Positions 18,233 to 26,736 of a DNA stretch of 64,000 nucleotides are shown here, piece after piece. The position numbers were made by a program, and so were the translations under genes. The notes under the pieces were generated by a model. That model did not search any database. It was not told the DNA's origin and saw only the letters and a list, made by a program, of their open reading frames with translations. This DNA comes from Pseudomonas sp. TCU-HL1 (lineage in GTDB: Bacteria; Pseudomonadota; Gammaproteobacteria; Pseudomonadales; Pseudomonadaceae), in the NCBI RefSeq assembly GCF_001708505.1, contig NZ_CP015992.1:2356001-2420000 (forward strand), written 5' to 3'. How positions within the stretch are numbered: the first letter of the stretch is position 1; each line of letters starts with the position of its first letter.

Positions 18233-19839
18233 GTGCGCCCAGCATGGGCGCACTCTTGGAGGTGTAAGTCCTCCCGTGAGCTGGCCACAGCGAACGAAGC
18301 GAAGCGCAACTGCGGAAGGGCGACCGACCGTGGGGAGGAAGCGTGGAGCGAAACTGCGAGCCGATGGACAAGAATCGGATACGAGGCGCTGCCGAGCAGG
18401 GCGAGCGGGCAAGAAGCCGCGAAGCTCTCGTGGCCAAGGCGAAGTGGCGTAAATCCGGCGGTTGTGCAGTGAAGGAGTGCGTCCTTACCTGGGGAGATCT
18501 CGCCTCATGCCTGAAAGGGCGACGGCGCCAGCCGGAGCGAGAAGTCAGCAGAGGCCGTAGTAGTCGTTTTTTTCGACGAAGGGCCGAACGAGAGAGAGCG
18601 CCATAGGCCATCTTGATGCGACATGACCGGAAGTCAGATGCCCGCCAAACGCGGGGCGGACGCCGACGAGAAACGGTGAAGCCGTGAATCGCTCCGTCAG
18701 CGACGAGGCATTGCGCCCGCAAGGTGATCCCGAAAGCGCAGGGCAAGGGCTGCTGCAACGCGCCTTTGCGAGAGGCAACCTGCAACGCGCGTGGAAGCGC
18801 GTCAAGGCCAATCCTCGATCCCACCTTCAGTGAGCACAGCTACGGTTTTCGTCCGGGTCGTAACGCCCACGGCGCGATTCTCGCGGCGCAGCGGTATGTC
18901 GCTTCAGGGCGGCGAATCGTGGTGGATGTGGACCTGGAGAAGTTCTTCGACCGGGTCGATCACGACATTCTGATTGATCGTTTGGGCAAACGGATTGCGG
19001 ACCGGCCGGTGATCCGGCTGGTGCGTGCCTATCTGGATGCTGGAACGCTAAAGGCTGGTGTGATCGAGAAAAGCCGCTGCGGGGCGCCGCAAGGCGGCCC
19101 GCTGTCGCCGTTGCTGGCGAACGTGCTGCTGGATGAAGTGGATCGGGAGCTGGAGCGCAGAGGCCATTGTTTCGTGCGCTACGCCGACGACGCGAACGTC
19201 TACGTGCGCAGTCAAAAGGCAGGTGAACGGGTGATGGCCTGGCTGAAGCGCTTGTATGGACGGCTGCACTTGAGTGCCAATGAGCACAAGAGTGCGGTGG
19301 CCAACGCGTTTGGCCGTAAGTTTCTGGGTTACGCGTTGTGGTCCAGGCGAGGCGAAGTCAAGCGGGCTGCATCCTATAAGGCGCAACAGCAGTTCAAGCA
19401 GCGGATTCGCTGGTACACCCGACGCTCAAGCGGACGCAGCCTGCAGCAAGTTGTCGATGGCTTGCGCCCTTACCTGCTGGGTTGGAAAGCTTACTTTGGC
19501 TTGTCACAGACACCAGGCGTCTGGCGAGAGCTGGATGAATGGATACGACACCGCCTGCGAGCGATCCGGCTCAAGCATTGGAAGCGTGGGACGACGACCT
19601 ACAAAGCGCTGCGAGCACTTGGCGCCAGTGAGGGAACGGCACGGCAAGTGGCGAGGAACACCCGTCGTTGGTGGCGCAACAGCTCCTTGGAGCTGAATCG
19701 AGTGCTGAATATCGCCTGGTTCGACCGTTTGGGGCTACCCGCCTGATCTAACCTCAATCTCTCGAACCGCCCGGTGCGGACCCGCATGCCGGGTGGTGTG
19801 GCAGGGGAACGGCCTGCGAAGGCCGTCCCCTATGCCGAT
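18233..19839 (+). mobile_element. Group II intron (class IIC-like), about 1.6 kb
   Basis: The 5' end GTGCGCCC at 18233 fits the group II GUGYG start, followed by about 450 bases of structured, non-coding sequence typical of domain I-III (for example the hairpin at 18233-18253 and GGAGG...CCTCC at 18257-18275). A reverse transcriptase reading frame sits in domain IV. After it comes the domain V-like segment at about 19764-19802 (GAACCGCCCGGTGCGGACCC, then CGCATGCCGGGTGGTGTGG) and a domain VI-like stem, CAGGGGAACGGCC / GGCCGTCCCCT, ending in CCGAT at about 19839. The exact 3' end is inferred from the AY rule. Location after a terminator and lack of an endonuclease domain suggest class C. Confidence 0.85.
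18684..19746 (+). pseudogene. ltrA: Group II intron reverse transcriptase/maturase, internally deleted and frameshifted
   Basis: The intron-encoded protein probably started at GTG 18684 (GGTGAAG upstream), reading M-NRSVSDEALRPQ then GLLQRAFARGNLQRAWKRVK, the usual maturase N terminus. At about 18811 this frame ends in unrelated codons, while the next frame takes up directly at PILDPTFSEHSYGFRPGR, in the middle of the RT domain. The roughly 70-75 residues normally between these (the GAAGVDG...IPKPGG...RQLGIPT region, RT0-RT2) are missing. The rest is intact: VDVDLEKFFDRVDHD, GAPQGGPLSPLLANV, the catalytic YADD and domain X to LNIAWFDRLGLPA. An ORF can be read from 18724, but that start is an artefact. 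The enzyme is very likely inactive. Confidence 0.85.
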
Positions 19840-19964
19840 TTGCAAGGGCGCTTGTTTCTCTTGGAAGCGAAACCCGACGATTCCCGATCAGGCTGCGCGT
19901 TGGGCTTCGCGCAGCTCAGCCACAACCTACAAGAGCGGGCCCTCTGTCTGTGGGGGCGAGGCGC

Positions 19965-20825
19965 TCAGCGCGGCAATTCGATGCGGCTGGTTTCGCCCGG
20001 CACGGTCGGCCAGTCGCCTGCTGACCAACGGTTGCGCGCCTGGTCGATCAGCTCCGGACTGCTGGAGACGAAGTTCCAGTTCATCCGCCTTGGGCCATCC
20101 AGTTGAGCGCCGCCGATCATCACGAGTTGGCAGCTGCCGCATGCCGAAAGCACGAACTCCACGCCTTCGGGCAGAACCACCAGGCTGCGTGGCTCCAGCG
20201 GCTGGTCGTCGAGCGAGGCTTCGCCCTCCAGTAGGTACAGCGCCCTCTGGGGATGCTCGCAAGGGATGGTCAGCGTGGCGCCGGCCTCCAACTGCAGGTC
20301 GGCGTACAGGGTGGGGGAGAGCACCGGAACGGGTGATTCCAGGCAGAAGCCCGTGCCCGCGATCAGCCGGATGCGCACGCCGAGCGCTTCCTGCTGTGGC
20401 AGGCTGGCGGCCGGATGATGGCTATAGCTGGGTTCGCAGTCTTCGAACTCCTTCGGCAGAGCCAGCCAGACCTGCAGGCCATGGGCGCGGGAGCCGCTAG
20501 CTATAAGGCCGGAGGGGGTGCGCTCGACATGGGCGACGCCCCGGCCGGCGGTCATCCAGCTGACGTCGCCGGGCTTCACCAACTGGTCAGAGCCCAGGCT
20601 GTCCTTGTGCTGCAGCTCGCCTTCGAACAGGTAGGTGAGGGTGGACAGGCCGATGTGGGGATGCTGGCGCACGTCCATGCCCGTGCCGGGGGCGTAATTC
20701 GCTTCCAGCATGTGGTCGAAGAACACGAAGGGCCCGACGCTGCGGCACTGGGCCGAAGGCAGCGGGCGGAGGATGGGGTGCCCGGCCACCTCTTCGGCGC
20801 GTGGGCGGATGGTGAGGATGCTCAT
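19965..20825 (-). CDS. Pirin-family protein (cupin)
   Basis: A bicupin of 286 residues from the ATG at 20825 (AGGAAG upstream); the open frame continues upstream to 20924 into the OsmC gene and is not needed. The pirin signature is clear: GPFVFFDHMLEANY, then RQHPHIGLSTLTYLFEGELQ with the HxH metal ligands, followed by HKDSLGSDQLVKPGDVSWMTAG and RGVAHVE. Bacterial pirins bind iron or other metals, some have quercetin 2,3-dioxygenase activity and some interact with metabolic enzymes. It lies 20 bp after the OsmC gene on the same strand, a common pairing suggesting a redox or stress role. Confidence 0.9.
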   Translation of the reverse strand: MSILTIRPRAEEVAGHPILRPLPSAQCRSVGPFVFFDHMLEANYAPGTGMDVRQHPHIGLSTLTYLFEGELQHKDSLGSDQLVKPGDVSWMTAGRGVAHVERTPSGLIASGSRAHGLQVWLALPKEFEDCEPSYSHHPAASLPQQEALGVRIRLIAGTGFCLESPVPVLSPTLYADLQLEAGATLTIPCEHPQRALYLLEGEASLDDQPLEPRSLVVLPEGVEFVLSACGSCQLVMIGGAQLDGPRRMNWNFVSSSPELIDQARNRWSAGDWPTVPGETSRIELPR

Positions 20826-20845
20826 GCTCGGACTTCCTGCGTGGG

Positions 20846-21265
20846 TCACTGGCTGAAGTCGCCTTCGGCAAGGCGCGTTTCGATACTCACGTCCACCTGG
20901 GTCATCAGCTTGTGCACCGGGCACTTGTCGGCGATGCGCAGCAGGGTGGCGCGTTGCTCGTCAGTGAGGGCGCCGCGCAGCGTCAGCTTCACGTCCAGGC
21001 GGTAATGCCCCTTGCGTTCCTCGCTGTCATCGCGGGTCACGGCCACGTCCACGCCGGTCAGTGGAATGCCGTTCTTCTGGGCGTAGTAGGTGACGGTCAG
21101 GGCCTTGCAGCTGCCCAGGGCGGCATCGAAATAGTCATGGGGCTCCGGGTCCGCGCCGGCACCCCCCAGGTCCGTCGGCAGGTCGGTGAACAGCGCTGCC
21201 TTGCCATCCAGTTCGATGCGCTGGCGAGTGCCGTCGGCGGAATCACGGGTGAGACGGATCGTCAT
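20846..21265 (-). CDS. OsmC/Ohr-family protein
   Basis: A 139-residue OsmC-like protein with the two redox cysteines expected for thiol-dependent (hydro)peroxide reduction: C53 in ALGSCKALTV and C115 in DKCPVHKL. The fold is two-layered and dimeric in this family. It is of the YhfA-like OsmC subgroup rather than classic Ohr, judging by the CPVHK motif. It is the first gene of a two-gene unit with the pirin protein. Confidence 0.88.
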   Translation of the reverse strand: MTIRLTRDSADGTRQRIELDGKAALFTDLPTDLGGAGADPEPHDYFDAALGSCKALTVTYYAQKNGIPLTGVDVAVTRDDSEERKGHYRLDVKLTLRGALTDEQRATLLRIADKCPVHKLMTQVDVSIETRLAEGDFSQ

Positions 21266-21412
21266 GGAGGGCCTCCTGGCCGGTGAGCGAATGAAGTCCC
21301 GGGTAGGCTAACGCAAAGGGCGATGGCCGGGCAGCCGGGCGCGCAAGGTAGCGCGGGAGAATTTCCTCGCCGTACTGCCCCGCAAGCACCGGGGCGAAGC
21401 CGGGTACTGAGT

Positions 21413-21441
21413 CTGTCACGAGGCTGTCATGGGCACGTCAT
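21413..21441 (+). promoter_or_regulatory. Pho-box-like direct repeats
   Basis: Three 7-base units spaced exactly 11 bp apart, CTGTCAC (21413), CTGTCAT (21424) and ACGTCAT (21435), match the PhoB recognition unit CTGTCAT with its 4-bp spacer. They end 32 bp before the ATG of the DUF3859 gene. The spacers are G/C-rich instead of the usual A/T-rich, which weakens the call. Confidence 0.5.
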
Positions 21442-21473
21442 AACCTCGCGCCACAGCAAACAAGGAGCGCGAC

Positions 21474-21938
21474 ATGATCCCCTTTCGAATGACAGCACTC
21501 ATGGCCCTGGGCCTGGCTTCCGGCGTCGCCCTGGCTGACGTACGGGTAGACGGCCCGGTGGAGTACGGCATCTTCGAATCCCAGTACAAGGAATTCCAGC
21601 CGGGCGAGCGCGTATTGACCCGCAGCAACCCGACCATTGAGGTCACCGATGAGATCCCGGCCAAGCTGGGCACCAAGTTCGGCATGCGCTACACGCTGGT
21701 CGGCAAGCAGGAGAAGGACACGCCGCTGACCCTGCTGTACCTGACCCCCGGCGTGGTCACGCCGGACGGCAAGCGTCACGACAAGTTCGTGGTCGAGCAG
21801 AAGATGGCTCCCGGCGCGCCCATGGATGTCATGGCCTTCGAATTCACCGAGCATCACGAAGTGGTGCCGGGCGAGTGGCGCTTCATGGTCTTCCAGGGTG
21901 ATCGCCTGCTGGCCGAGCAACGTTTCACCGTCCGCTGA
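21474..21938 (+). CDS. DUF3859 periplasmic protein
   Basis: A 154-residue exported protein with a signal peptide (about 1-21, cleaved after ALA before DVRVDG). The mature part, DVRVDGPVEYGIFESQYKEF through EVVPGEWRFMVFQGDRLLAEQRFTV, matches the DUF3859 family, a predicted beta-sandwich of unknown function. AAGGAGCG stands 8 bases before the ATG. A Pho-box-like repeat lies upstream and a response regulator follows after 65 bp on the same strand. Confidence 0.85.
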   Translation: MIPFRMTALMALGLASGVALADVRVDGPVEYGIFESQYKEFQPGERVLTRSNPTIEVTDEIPAKLGTKFGMRYTLVGKQEKDTPLTLLYLTPGVVTPDGKRHDKFVVEQKMAPGAPMDVMAFEFTEHHEVVPGEWRFMVFQGDRLLAEQRFTVR

Positions 21939-22003
21939 GCCCGCGCGCGTTGCCATGGCGCGCTATAGTCGCTGGGTCCGAAGCAGGTGAGAGGCACGGG
22001 CCC

Positions 22004-22723
22004 ATGGCCGAACAGATCAGCATCCTGGTGGTCGACGACGACGAGGCGATCCGCGAACTGTTGCTGGATTACCTCGGCGGCCAGGGCTATCAGGTCCACG
22101 CCGTGGCCGACAGCCGCCAGCTGCGTGCGCGGCTGGTCGAGGCGCTGCCCGACCTGGTGCTGCTGGACGTCGGCCTGCCCGGCGAGGATGGCCTGAGCCT
22201 GGCGCGCTTCCTGCGCGAACATCACGATTTGCCGGTGATCATGGTGTCCGGCGCTGGAACGCCGCTGGACCGCATCGTCGGCCTGGAGGTAGGTGCCGAC
22301 GATTACCTGGCCAAGCCCTTCGACCCTCGCGAGCTGCTGGCACGGGTCAAGACCGTGCTGCGGCGTTATCGCCGCGCGCCAGCCGCCCTTGCGCAGCCTG
22401 CCGTTGAAACTGAAAGCACCTGCTTGCAACTGGGCCTGTGTCGCCTCGACCTCCAGAGCCGTCAGCTGTTCGATGCGGCAGGTGAGGAAATTCCGCTCAC
22501 CGCCATGGAGTTCGACCTGCTCCAGGCCTTCGCCCAGCGCCCCAACCGGCCGCTGTCCCGCGACCAGTTGCTGAACCTGACCCAACATCGCGACTGGAAC
22601 CCCTTCGACCGCTCCATCGACATCCGCATCGCGCGCCTGCGCCGCAAGCTGGAAGCGGACCCGGACAAGCCGCAGATCATCCGCACCGTGCGCGGCGTCG
22701 GCTACATGTTCGTCCCGGGATGA
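22004..22723 (+). CDS. OmpR/PhoB-family response regulator
   Basis: A 239-residue DNA-binding response regulator. The receiver domain has the acidic pair D11/D12, phospho-acceptor D55 in LVLLDVGLPG, and the conserved Lys in YLAKPFDPRELLARV; the C-terminal winged helix shows TAMEFDLLQAFAQRPNRPLSRDQLL and DIRIARLRRKLE...RTVRGVGYMFVP. The ATG at 22004 is preferred over the open frame back to 21950 since it begins the receiver directly. A hybrid kinase follows on the same strand after 256 bp carrying repeats, so the two may form a phosphorelay although not tightly coupled. Confidence 0.93.
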   Translation: MAEQISILVVDDDEAIRELLLDYLGGQGYQVHAVADSRQLRARLVEALPDLVLLDVGLPGEDGLSLARFLREHHDLPVIMVSGAGTPLDRIVGLEVGADDYLAKPFDPRELLARVKTVLRRYRRAPAALAQPAVETESTCLQLGLCRLDLQSRQLFDAAGEEIPLTAMEFDLLQAFAQRPNRPLSRDQLLNLTQHRDWNPFDRSIDIRIARLRRKLEADPDKPQIIRTVRGVGYMFVPG

Positions 22724-22731
22724 GGCCGATC

Positions 22732-22845
22732 GTAGGAGCGAACTCATTCGCGAAAGCCGCGTAACGGCCGTGGATCACGCTTTACCGATCCACCATTCGT
22801 GCGCACAACGAGCACCGCTGGTGGACGTAAAGAGCGACGTCCACC
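22732..22845. repeat. Composite REP-like repeats between response regulator and kinase
   Basis: Unit 1 at 22732-22754 (GTAGGAGCGAACTCATTCGC and on) matches the REP cores at 9365 and 35116. Unit 2 at 22770-22793 pairs GTGGATC with GATCCAC. Unit 3 at 22820-22845 is a 9-bp stem GGTGGACGT / ACGTCCACC. These take up most of the 256-bp gap; a kinase promoter must lie between them and 22980. Confidence 0.7.
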
Positions 22846-22979
22846 CTTGAAACGGTGCCGCCCTTGGCGAATGTAGCCGCCCCTTTGTTTCAATTGTTTC
22901 AATCGCCCCGAGGCCGCTGCGGGCGCGGCCGGGCTGTCTCTATACTCAGGCTGTCCGCCCACGTCCGGAGGGTCTCCTG

Positions 22980-25802
22980 GTGAGTCAGCCCCTGACCAGC
23001 CGCTTCGCCGTCAGCGCCGAGGAACATCGCCTCCGGCAGATCGTCGATAACAGCAGTGCGGTGATCTACGTGAAGGACCTGGACGGCCGCCTGGTACTGG
23101 TCAATCGTGCTTTCGAGCGCTTATTCAAGGTGCGGGCCGAGCGGGTGCTGGGGCATACCGACCACGAGTTCTTCCCCCCGGAAATCGCCGACGTACTGCG
23201 GGCCAATGACCTGCGAGTGATCCAGCTCGGCCATGAATTGGAGTTCGAGGAACAGGTGCCCATGGGCGGTGGAATCCGTACTTACCTGTCGAACAAGTTT
23301 CCGTTGTTCGACAGCGAAGGCCGGGTCAGCGCCATCTGTGGTATCTCCACCGACATCAGCTCCCGCAAGAGCCTGGAAGAAGTCCTGCGCTTCGTCGCCC
23401 TGGGAGTGTCCGCCGCCACCGGCAACGAAGTGTTTGAGGCCATCGCGCGCTACATGGTGCGTTCGCTGAATGCCGACTTTGCCTTTGTCAGCCGTATCAG
23501 CGATGAGGGCCCACAGCGCCTGACCACCCTGGCGCTTTACTACGAGGGCAAGCTGCACCAGAACGCCACCTACGATCTCAACGGCACGCCCTGCGCCGAG
23601 GTGTTCGGCCGCAGCTTCCACTTCGTGCCCCGCGACCTGCGCAGTTCCTACCCCCGCGACGACGTGCTGGCCGCCTTCGGCGTCGACAGCTACGCCGGCT
23701 ACCCGCTGTTCGCCAGCGACGGCCGCCCCCTGGGGTTGATCGCTGCCGGACGCCTGGGGCCCATGAGCGATCGCGACAAGGTCGAGTCGGTACTGCGTAT
23801 CTTCTCGGTGCGGGCCGCTGCGGAAATCGAGCGCCTGGAGGCTGAAGCCAGCTACCGGGCGATCTTCAATACATCCGAAGACGCCATCTTCGTCCACGAC
23901 ATCGAGAGTGGCGTCCTGGTGGACGTGAACCCCAAGGCTTGCCGCGCCTATGGCTACAGCTACGAGGAAATGCTCAAGCTGGAAATCGACGCCTTCAGCG
24001 CCGGCTATTCGCCCTATACCGGCAAGGAGGCTGCCGGCCACCTTGCGCGTGCCGCCGCGGGACAGGTGCAGCGCTTCGAATGGCACCGGCGCAACCGCGA
24101 CGGGACTCTGCATTGGGATGAGGTGCTGCTCAAGCGCGTGGCCATTGGCGGCATTGACCGCATCCTCGGCATCACCCGCGAGATCACCCAGCGCAAGGAA
24201 GCCGAGCAGGCCCTGCGCGCCAGCGAAATGCAGTACCGGGCCATTACCAACACGGCTCTGGATTGCTTCATCAGCATGGATGAGGCGGGGCGGGTGCTGG
24301 CCTTCAACCCGGCGGCGGAGCAGTGCTTTGGCATCAGCCGCGAGCAGGCGCTAGGCCACTCGCTGCTGAAGCTGATCATCCCGCCGCGCTTCCGCGATGC
24401 CTACGAACACGCGCTGGAGCACTATCTGCAGACCGGGCACGGTGCCTTCCTCGGCAAACGCATGGAAGTGGTGGCCCAACGTGCCGATGGCCGTGAATTC
24501 TCCGCCGAGCTGGCGCTGACCCAGGTGCCGGGTGACGAGGGGCCGCGCTTCATCTGTTACCTGCGCGATATCACCGAGCGTACCCAGGCCGAAGAGGAGC
24601 GCGCCCGCCTGGAACAGCAGTTGCGCCAGGCCCAGCGCATGGAAGCCATCGGGCATCTCACCGGGGGTATCGCCCACGACTTCAACAACCTGCTCACCAG
24701 CATGCTCGGCTACACCGTGATGGCCCAGGAGCTGGCGGAGCAGGGGGGGGATGAGCGGCTCGGCAAGTACCTGTCCCGCGTGCAGCGCTCGGCGGAGAAG
24801 GCCCGTGACCTGATCCAGCAGATGCTCACCTTCAGCCGTGGCAGTCGCGGCAAGCCCCAGGTGGTGGCGCTTGACCTCTTGCTGGGCGACTTCATCCGCC
24901 TGGTGGAGTCGACCTTGCCGGCGACCGTCGAGCTGGAGGTGAAACTGGACCACGGCCTGCCGCAGGTGCTGGCAGACCCTGTGCAACTGGAACAGGTGCT
25001 AATGAACCTCTGCATCAACGCTCGCGATGCCATGGGTAGCGTCGGCCAGTTGCGGGTGAGCCTGTGCCAGCAGGAACTGGAGGGCGTCTGCGCGTCCTGC
25101 CAGCAGCGAATCAAGGGCCCCTATGTTGCGCTTACCGTGAGTGACAGCGGGCCGGGAATCGACCCAACCTTGCGTACGCAGATCTTCGAGCCGTTCTTCT
25201 CCACCAAGGCCAGTGGCCAGGGTAGCGGCATGGGCCTGTCCATGGTGCACGGCATCGTCCATGAGTACGGCGGCCATATCCACCTGGACAGTGCACCGGG
25301 GCAGGGCGCCACCTTCCGGGTGCTGATGCCGGCCCACGGCCCGGCGGCGCCTGCGGAAGTGGCGAGCTCCCCGATGACCGAGCGCCCGCTGCTGCGTTCG
25401 GCCCTTTGTGGGCGGGTGGCGGTGGTGGACGACGACGCCACGGTGGCGGAGTTCATGGGGGAACTGCTCGAGGGCTGGGGACTGGAAGCCGGCATCTTCT
25501 GCGACGCGGAGCAGGCCAGCCAGCTGCTGTGCGCCGATCCCTACGGCTGGGATTTCGTCATTCTCGACCAGAGCATGCCGCGCCTTTCCGGCTTGCAGCT
25601 GGCGCGGCGCCTGCTGGCGTCCCGCGCCGACCTGCCCATCGTGCTCTACACCGGCTTCAGTGATTCGCTTCTGGAGAGCGAGGTGCAGCAGCAGGGCGTG
25701 AAGGCGTTGCTGACCAAACCGTTGAACCAGCAGCGCCTGCATCAGTTGTTGCAGGCGTGGCTGGGCAGCCCGAGGAGTGGATACAAAGCGGAAACAAACT
25801 GA
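22980..25802 (+). CDS. Multi-PAS hybrid sensor histidine kinase
   Basis: A 940-residue soluble (no clear membrane segment) sensor starting at GTG 22980 with GGAGG 9 bases upstream. Order: PAS (about 16-128), GAF (about 135-285), PAS (about 289-405), PAS (about 415-535), a HisKA-like domain of the NtrB/GGIAHDFNN type with H566, HATPase with N-box NLCINARDAM, DSGPGIDP and GQGSGMGLSMV, and a C-terminal receiver with D817-D819 and phospho-acceptor D863. Between the ATPase N-box and G1 box is C704-x2-C707, a possible metal or redox site also seen in related kinases. The ligand is unknown. The preceding response regulator is the likely output. Confidence 0.9.
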   Translation: MSQPLTSRFAVSAEEHRLRQIVDNSSAVIYVKDLDGRLVLVNRAFERLFKVRAERVLGHTDHEFFPPEIADVLRANDLRVIQLGHELEFEEQVPMGGGIRTYLSNKFPLFDSEGRVSAICGISTDISSRKSLEEVLRFVALGVSAATGNEVFEAIARYMVRSLNADFAFVSRISDEGPQRLTTLALYYEGKLHQNATYDLNGTPCAEVFGRSFHFVPRDLRSSYPRDDVLAAFGVDSYAGYPLFASDGRPLGLIAAGRLGPMSDRDKVESVLRIFSVRAAAEIERLEAEASYRAIFNTSEDAIFVHDIESGVLVDVNPKACRAYGYSYEEMLKLEIDAFSAGYSPYTGKEAAGHLARAAAGQVQRFEWHRRNRDGTLHWDEVLLKRVAIGGIDRILGITREITQRKEAEQALRASEMQYRAITNTALDCFISMDEAGRVLAFNPAAEQCFGISREQALGHSLLKLIIPPRFRDAYEHALEHYLQTGHGAFLGKRMEVVAQRADGREFSAELALTQVPGDEGPRFICYLRDITERTQAEEERARLEQQLRQAQRMEAIGHLTGGIAHDFNNLLTSMLGYTVMAQELAEQGGDERLGKYLSRVQRSAEKARDLIQQMLTFSRGSRGKPQVVALDLLLGDFIRLVESTLPATVELEVKLDHGLPQVLADPVQLEQVLMNLCINARDAMGSVGQLRVSLCQQELEGVCASCQQRIKGPYVALTVSDSGPGIDPTLRTQIFEPFFSTKASGQGSGMGLSMVHGIVHEYGGHIHLDSAPGQGATFRVLMPAHGPAAPAEVASSPMTERPLLRSALCGRVAVVDDDATVAEFMGELLEGWGLEAGIFCDAEQASQLLCADPYGWDFVILDQSMPRLSGLQLARRLLASRADLPIVLYTGFSDSLLESEVQQQGVKALLTKPLNQQRLHQLLQAWLGSPRSGYKAETN

Positions 25803-25896
25803 GCGCTGCCAGCCATCGGGCTGATACAGGCCGGGACCAAGCTGGTGTCCAAGGCGGGGCGATGCCGCCGACCAGAACCCCAGGCAGGAGCGCATC

Positions 25897-26670
25897 ATGT
25901 TCACCTACTTCAAGCGCGTTTCGATTCTCTTATACGGCCTGATCAGCTACCTGATCTTCTTCGCCACCTTCGTCTATTCCATCGGCTTCATCGCCAATCT
26001 GCCGTTCGCCCCGCGAACCCTGGATGGCGAGCCGCGCCTGCCGTTCTGGACTGCCCTGGGGATCGACGTATTGCTGCTGGGTGTGTTCGCCGTCCAGCAC
26101 AGCCTAATGGCCCGCCCGGCCTTCAAGGCCTGGTGGACCCAATGGATACCGCCGGCGGCCGAACGCAGCACCTATGTGCTGTTTTCCAGCCTTGCGCTGA
26201 TCCTGCTGTACAGGTACTGGCAGCCCCTGGGCGGTGAGATCTGGAGCATCGAGAACCGCTCCGGCCGGCTGGTGCTGGGCGCAACCTTCGGCTTCGGCTG
26301 GGCGCTGGTGTTCTACGCCACCTTGCTGATCAATCACTTCGACCTGTTCGGCCTGCGGCAGGTCTGGCTGAACCTGCTGGGTAAGCCCTATACCGCGCTG
26401 GTGTTCAAGATGCCGGGCGCCTACAAGCTGGTGCGGCATCCACTGTACCTGGGCTGGTTCCTGTGCTTCTGGGCGGCCCCGACCATGACGGCGACTCACC
26501 TGCTGTTTGCCGTGCTGACCAGTATCTACATCCTCGCTGCCATCCAGCTGGAAGAGCGCGACCTGCTGCGGGCACACCCGGAGTACGCCGATTACCGGCG
26601 CCAGGTACCCATGCTGCTGCCGCGTGTCGGTGGTCGCGACAAGTCGGAAGGTAACCGCGAAGCGGCTTGA
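25897..26670 (+). CDS. mddA: Probable methanethiol S-methyltransferase (MddA-like) membrane protein
   Basis: A 257-residue membrane protein with five to six predicted helices. Its C-terminal KLVRHPLYLGWFLCFWAAPTMT and EERDLLRAHPEYADYRRQVPM are the RHPxY and catalytic/cofactor signatures of the isoprenylcysteine methyltransferase/NnrU superfamily. The sequence pattern and length resemble MddA, which methylates methanethiol with S-adenosylmethionine to dimethyl sulfide. A broader ICMT-like methyltransferase of other specificity cannot be excluded. CAGGAGCGCATC precedes the ATG. It is single-gene, ended by a terminator shared with fabB. Confidence 0.7.
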   Translation: MFTYFKRVSILLYGLISYLIFFATFVYSIGFIANLPFAPRTLDGEPRLPFWTALGIDVLLLGVFAVQHSLMARPAFKAWWTQWIPPAAERSTYVLFSSLALILLYRYWQPLGGEIWSIENRSGRLVLGATFGFGWALVFYATLLINHFDLFGLRQVWLNLLGKPYTALVFKMPGAYKLVRHPLYLGWFLCFWAAPTMTATHLLFAVLTSIYILAAIQLEERDLLRAHPEYADYRRQVPMLLPRVGGRDKSEGNREAA

Positions 26671-26681
26671 GGCTGCAAAAA

Positions 26682-26713
26682 CAGAAAGGGCGCCTGAATC
26701 GGCGCCCTTTCTG
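26682..26713. terminator. Bidirectional terminator between mddA-like gene and fabB
   Basis: CAGAAAGGGCGCC (26682-26694) and its exact complement GGCGCCCTTTCTG (26701-26713) flank a TGAATC loop, with A-rich and T-rich flanks. It serves two convergent genes. Confidence 0.85.
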
Positions 26714-26736
26714 CATTTCGGAGTCTACCGGGGCAA

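Noticed and set aside
18233..18683. Structured RNA considered as a separate ncRNA or riboswitch
   Set aside because: The GTGCG start, the RT gene and the domain V/VI-like end make it the 5' part of the group II intron.
18724..19746. Intact 340-residue reverse transcriptase starting at 18724
   Set aside because: The apparent N terminus is out of frame with the true maturase start; the RT lacks RT0-RT2, so it is annotated as a pseudogene.
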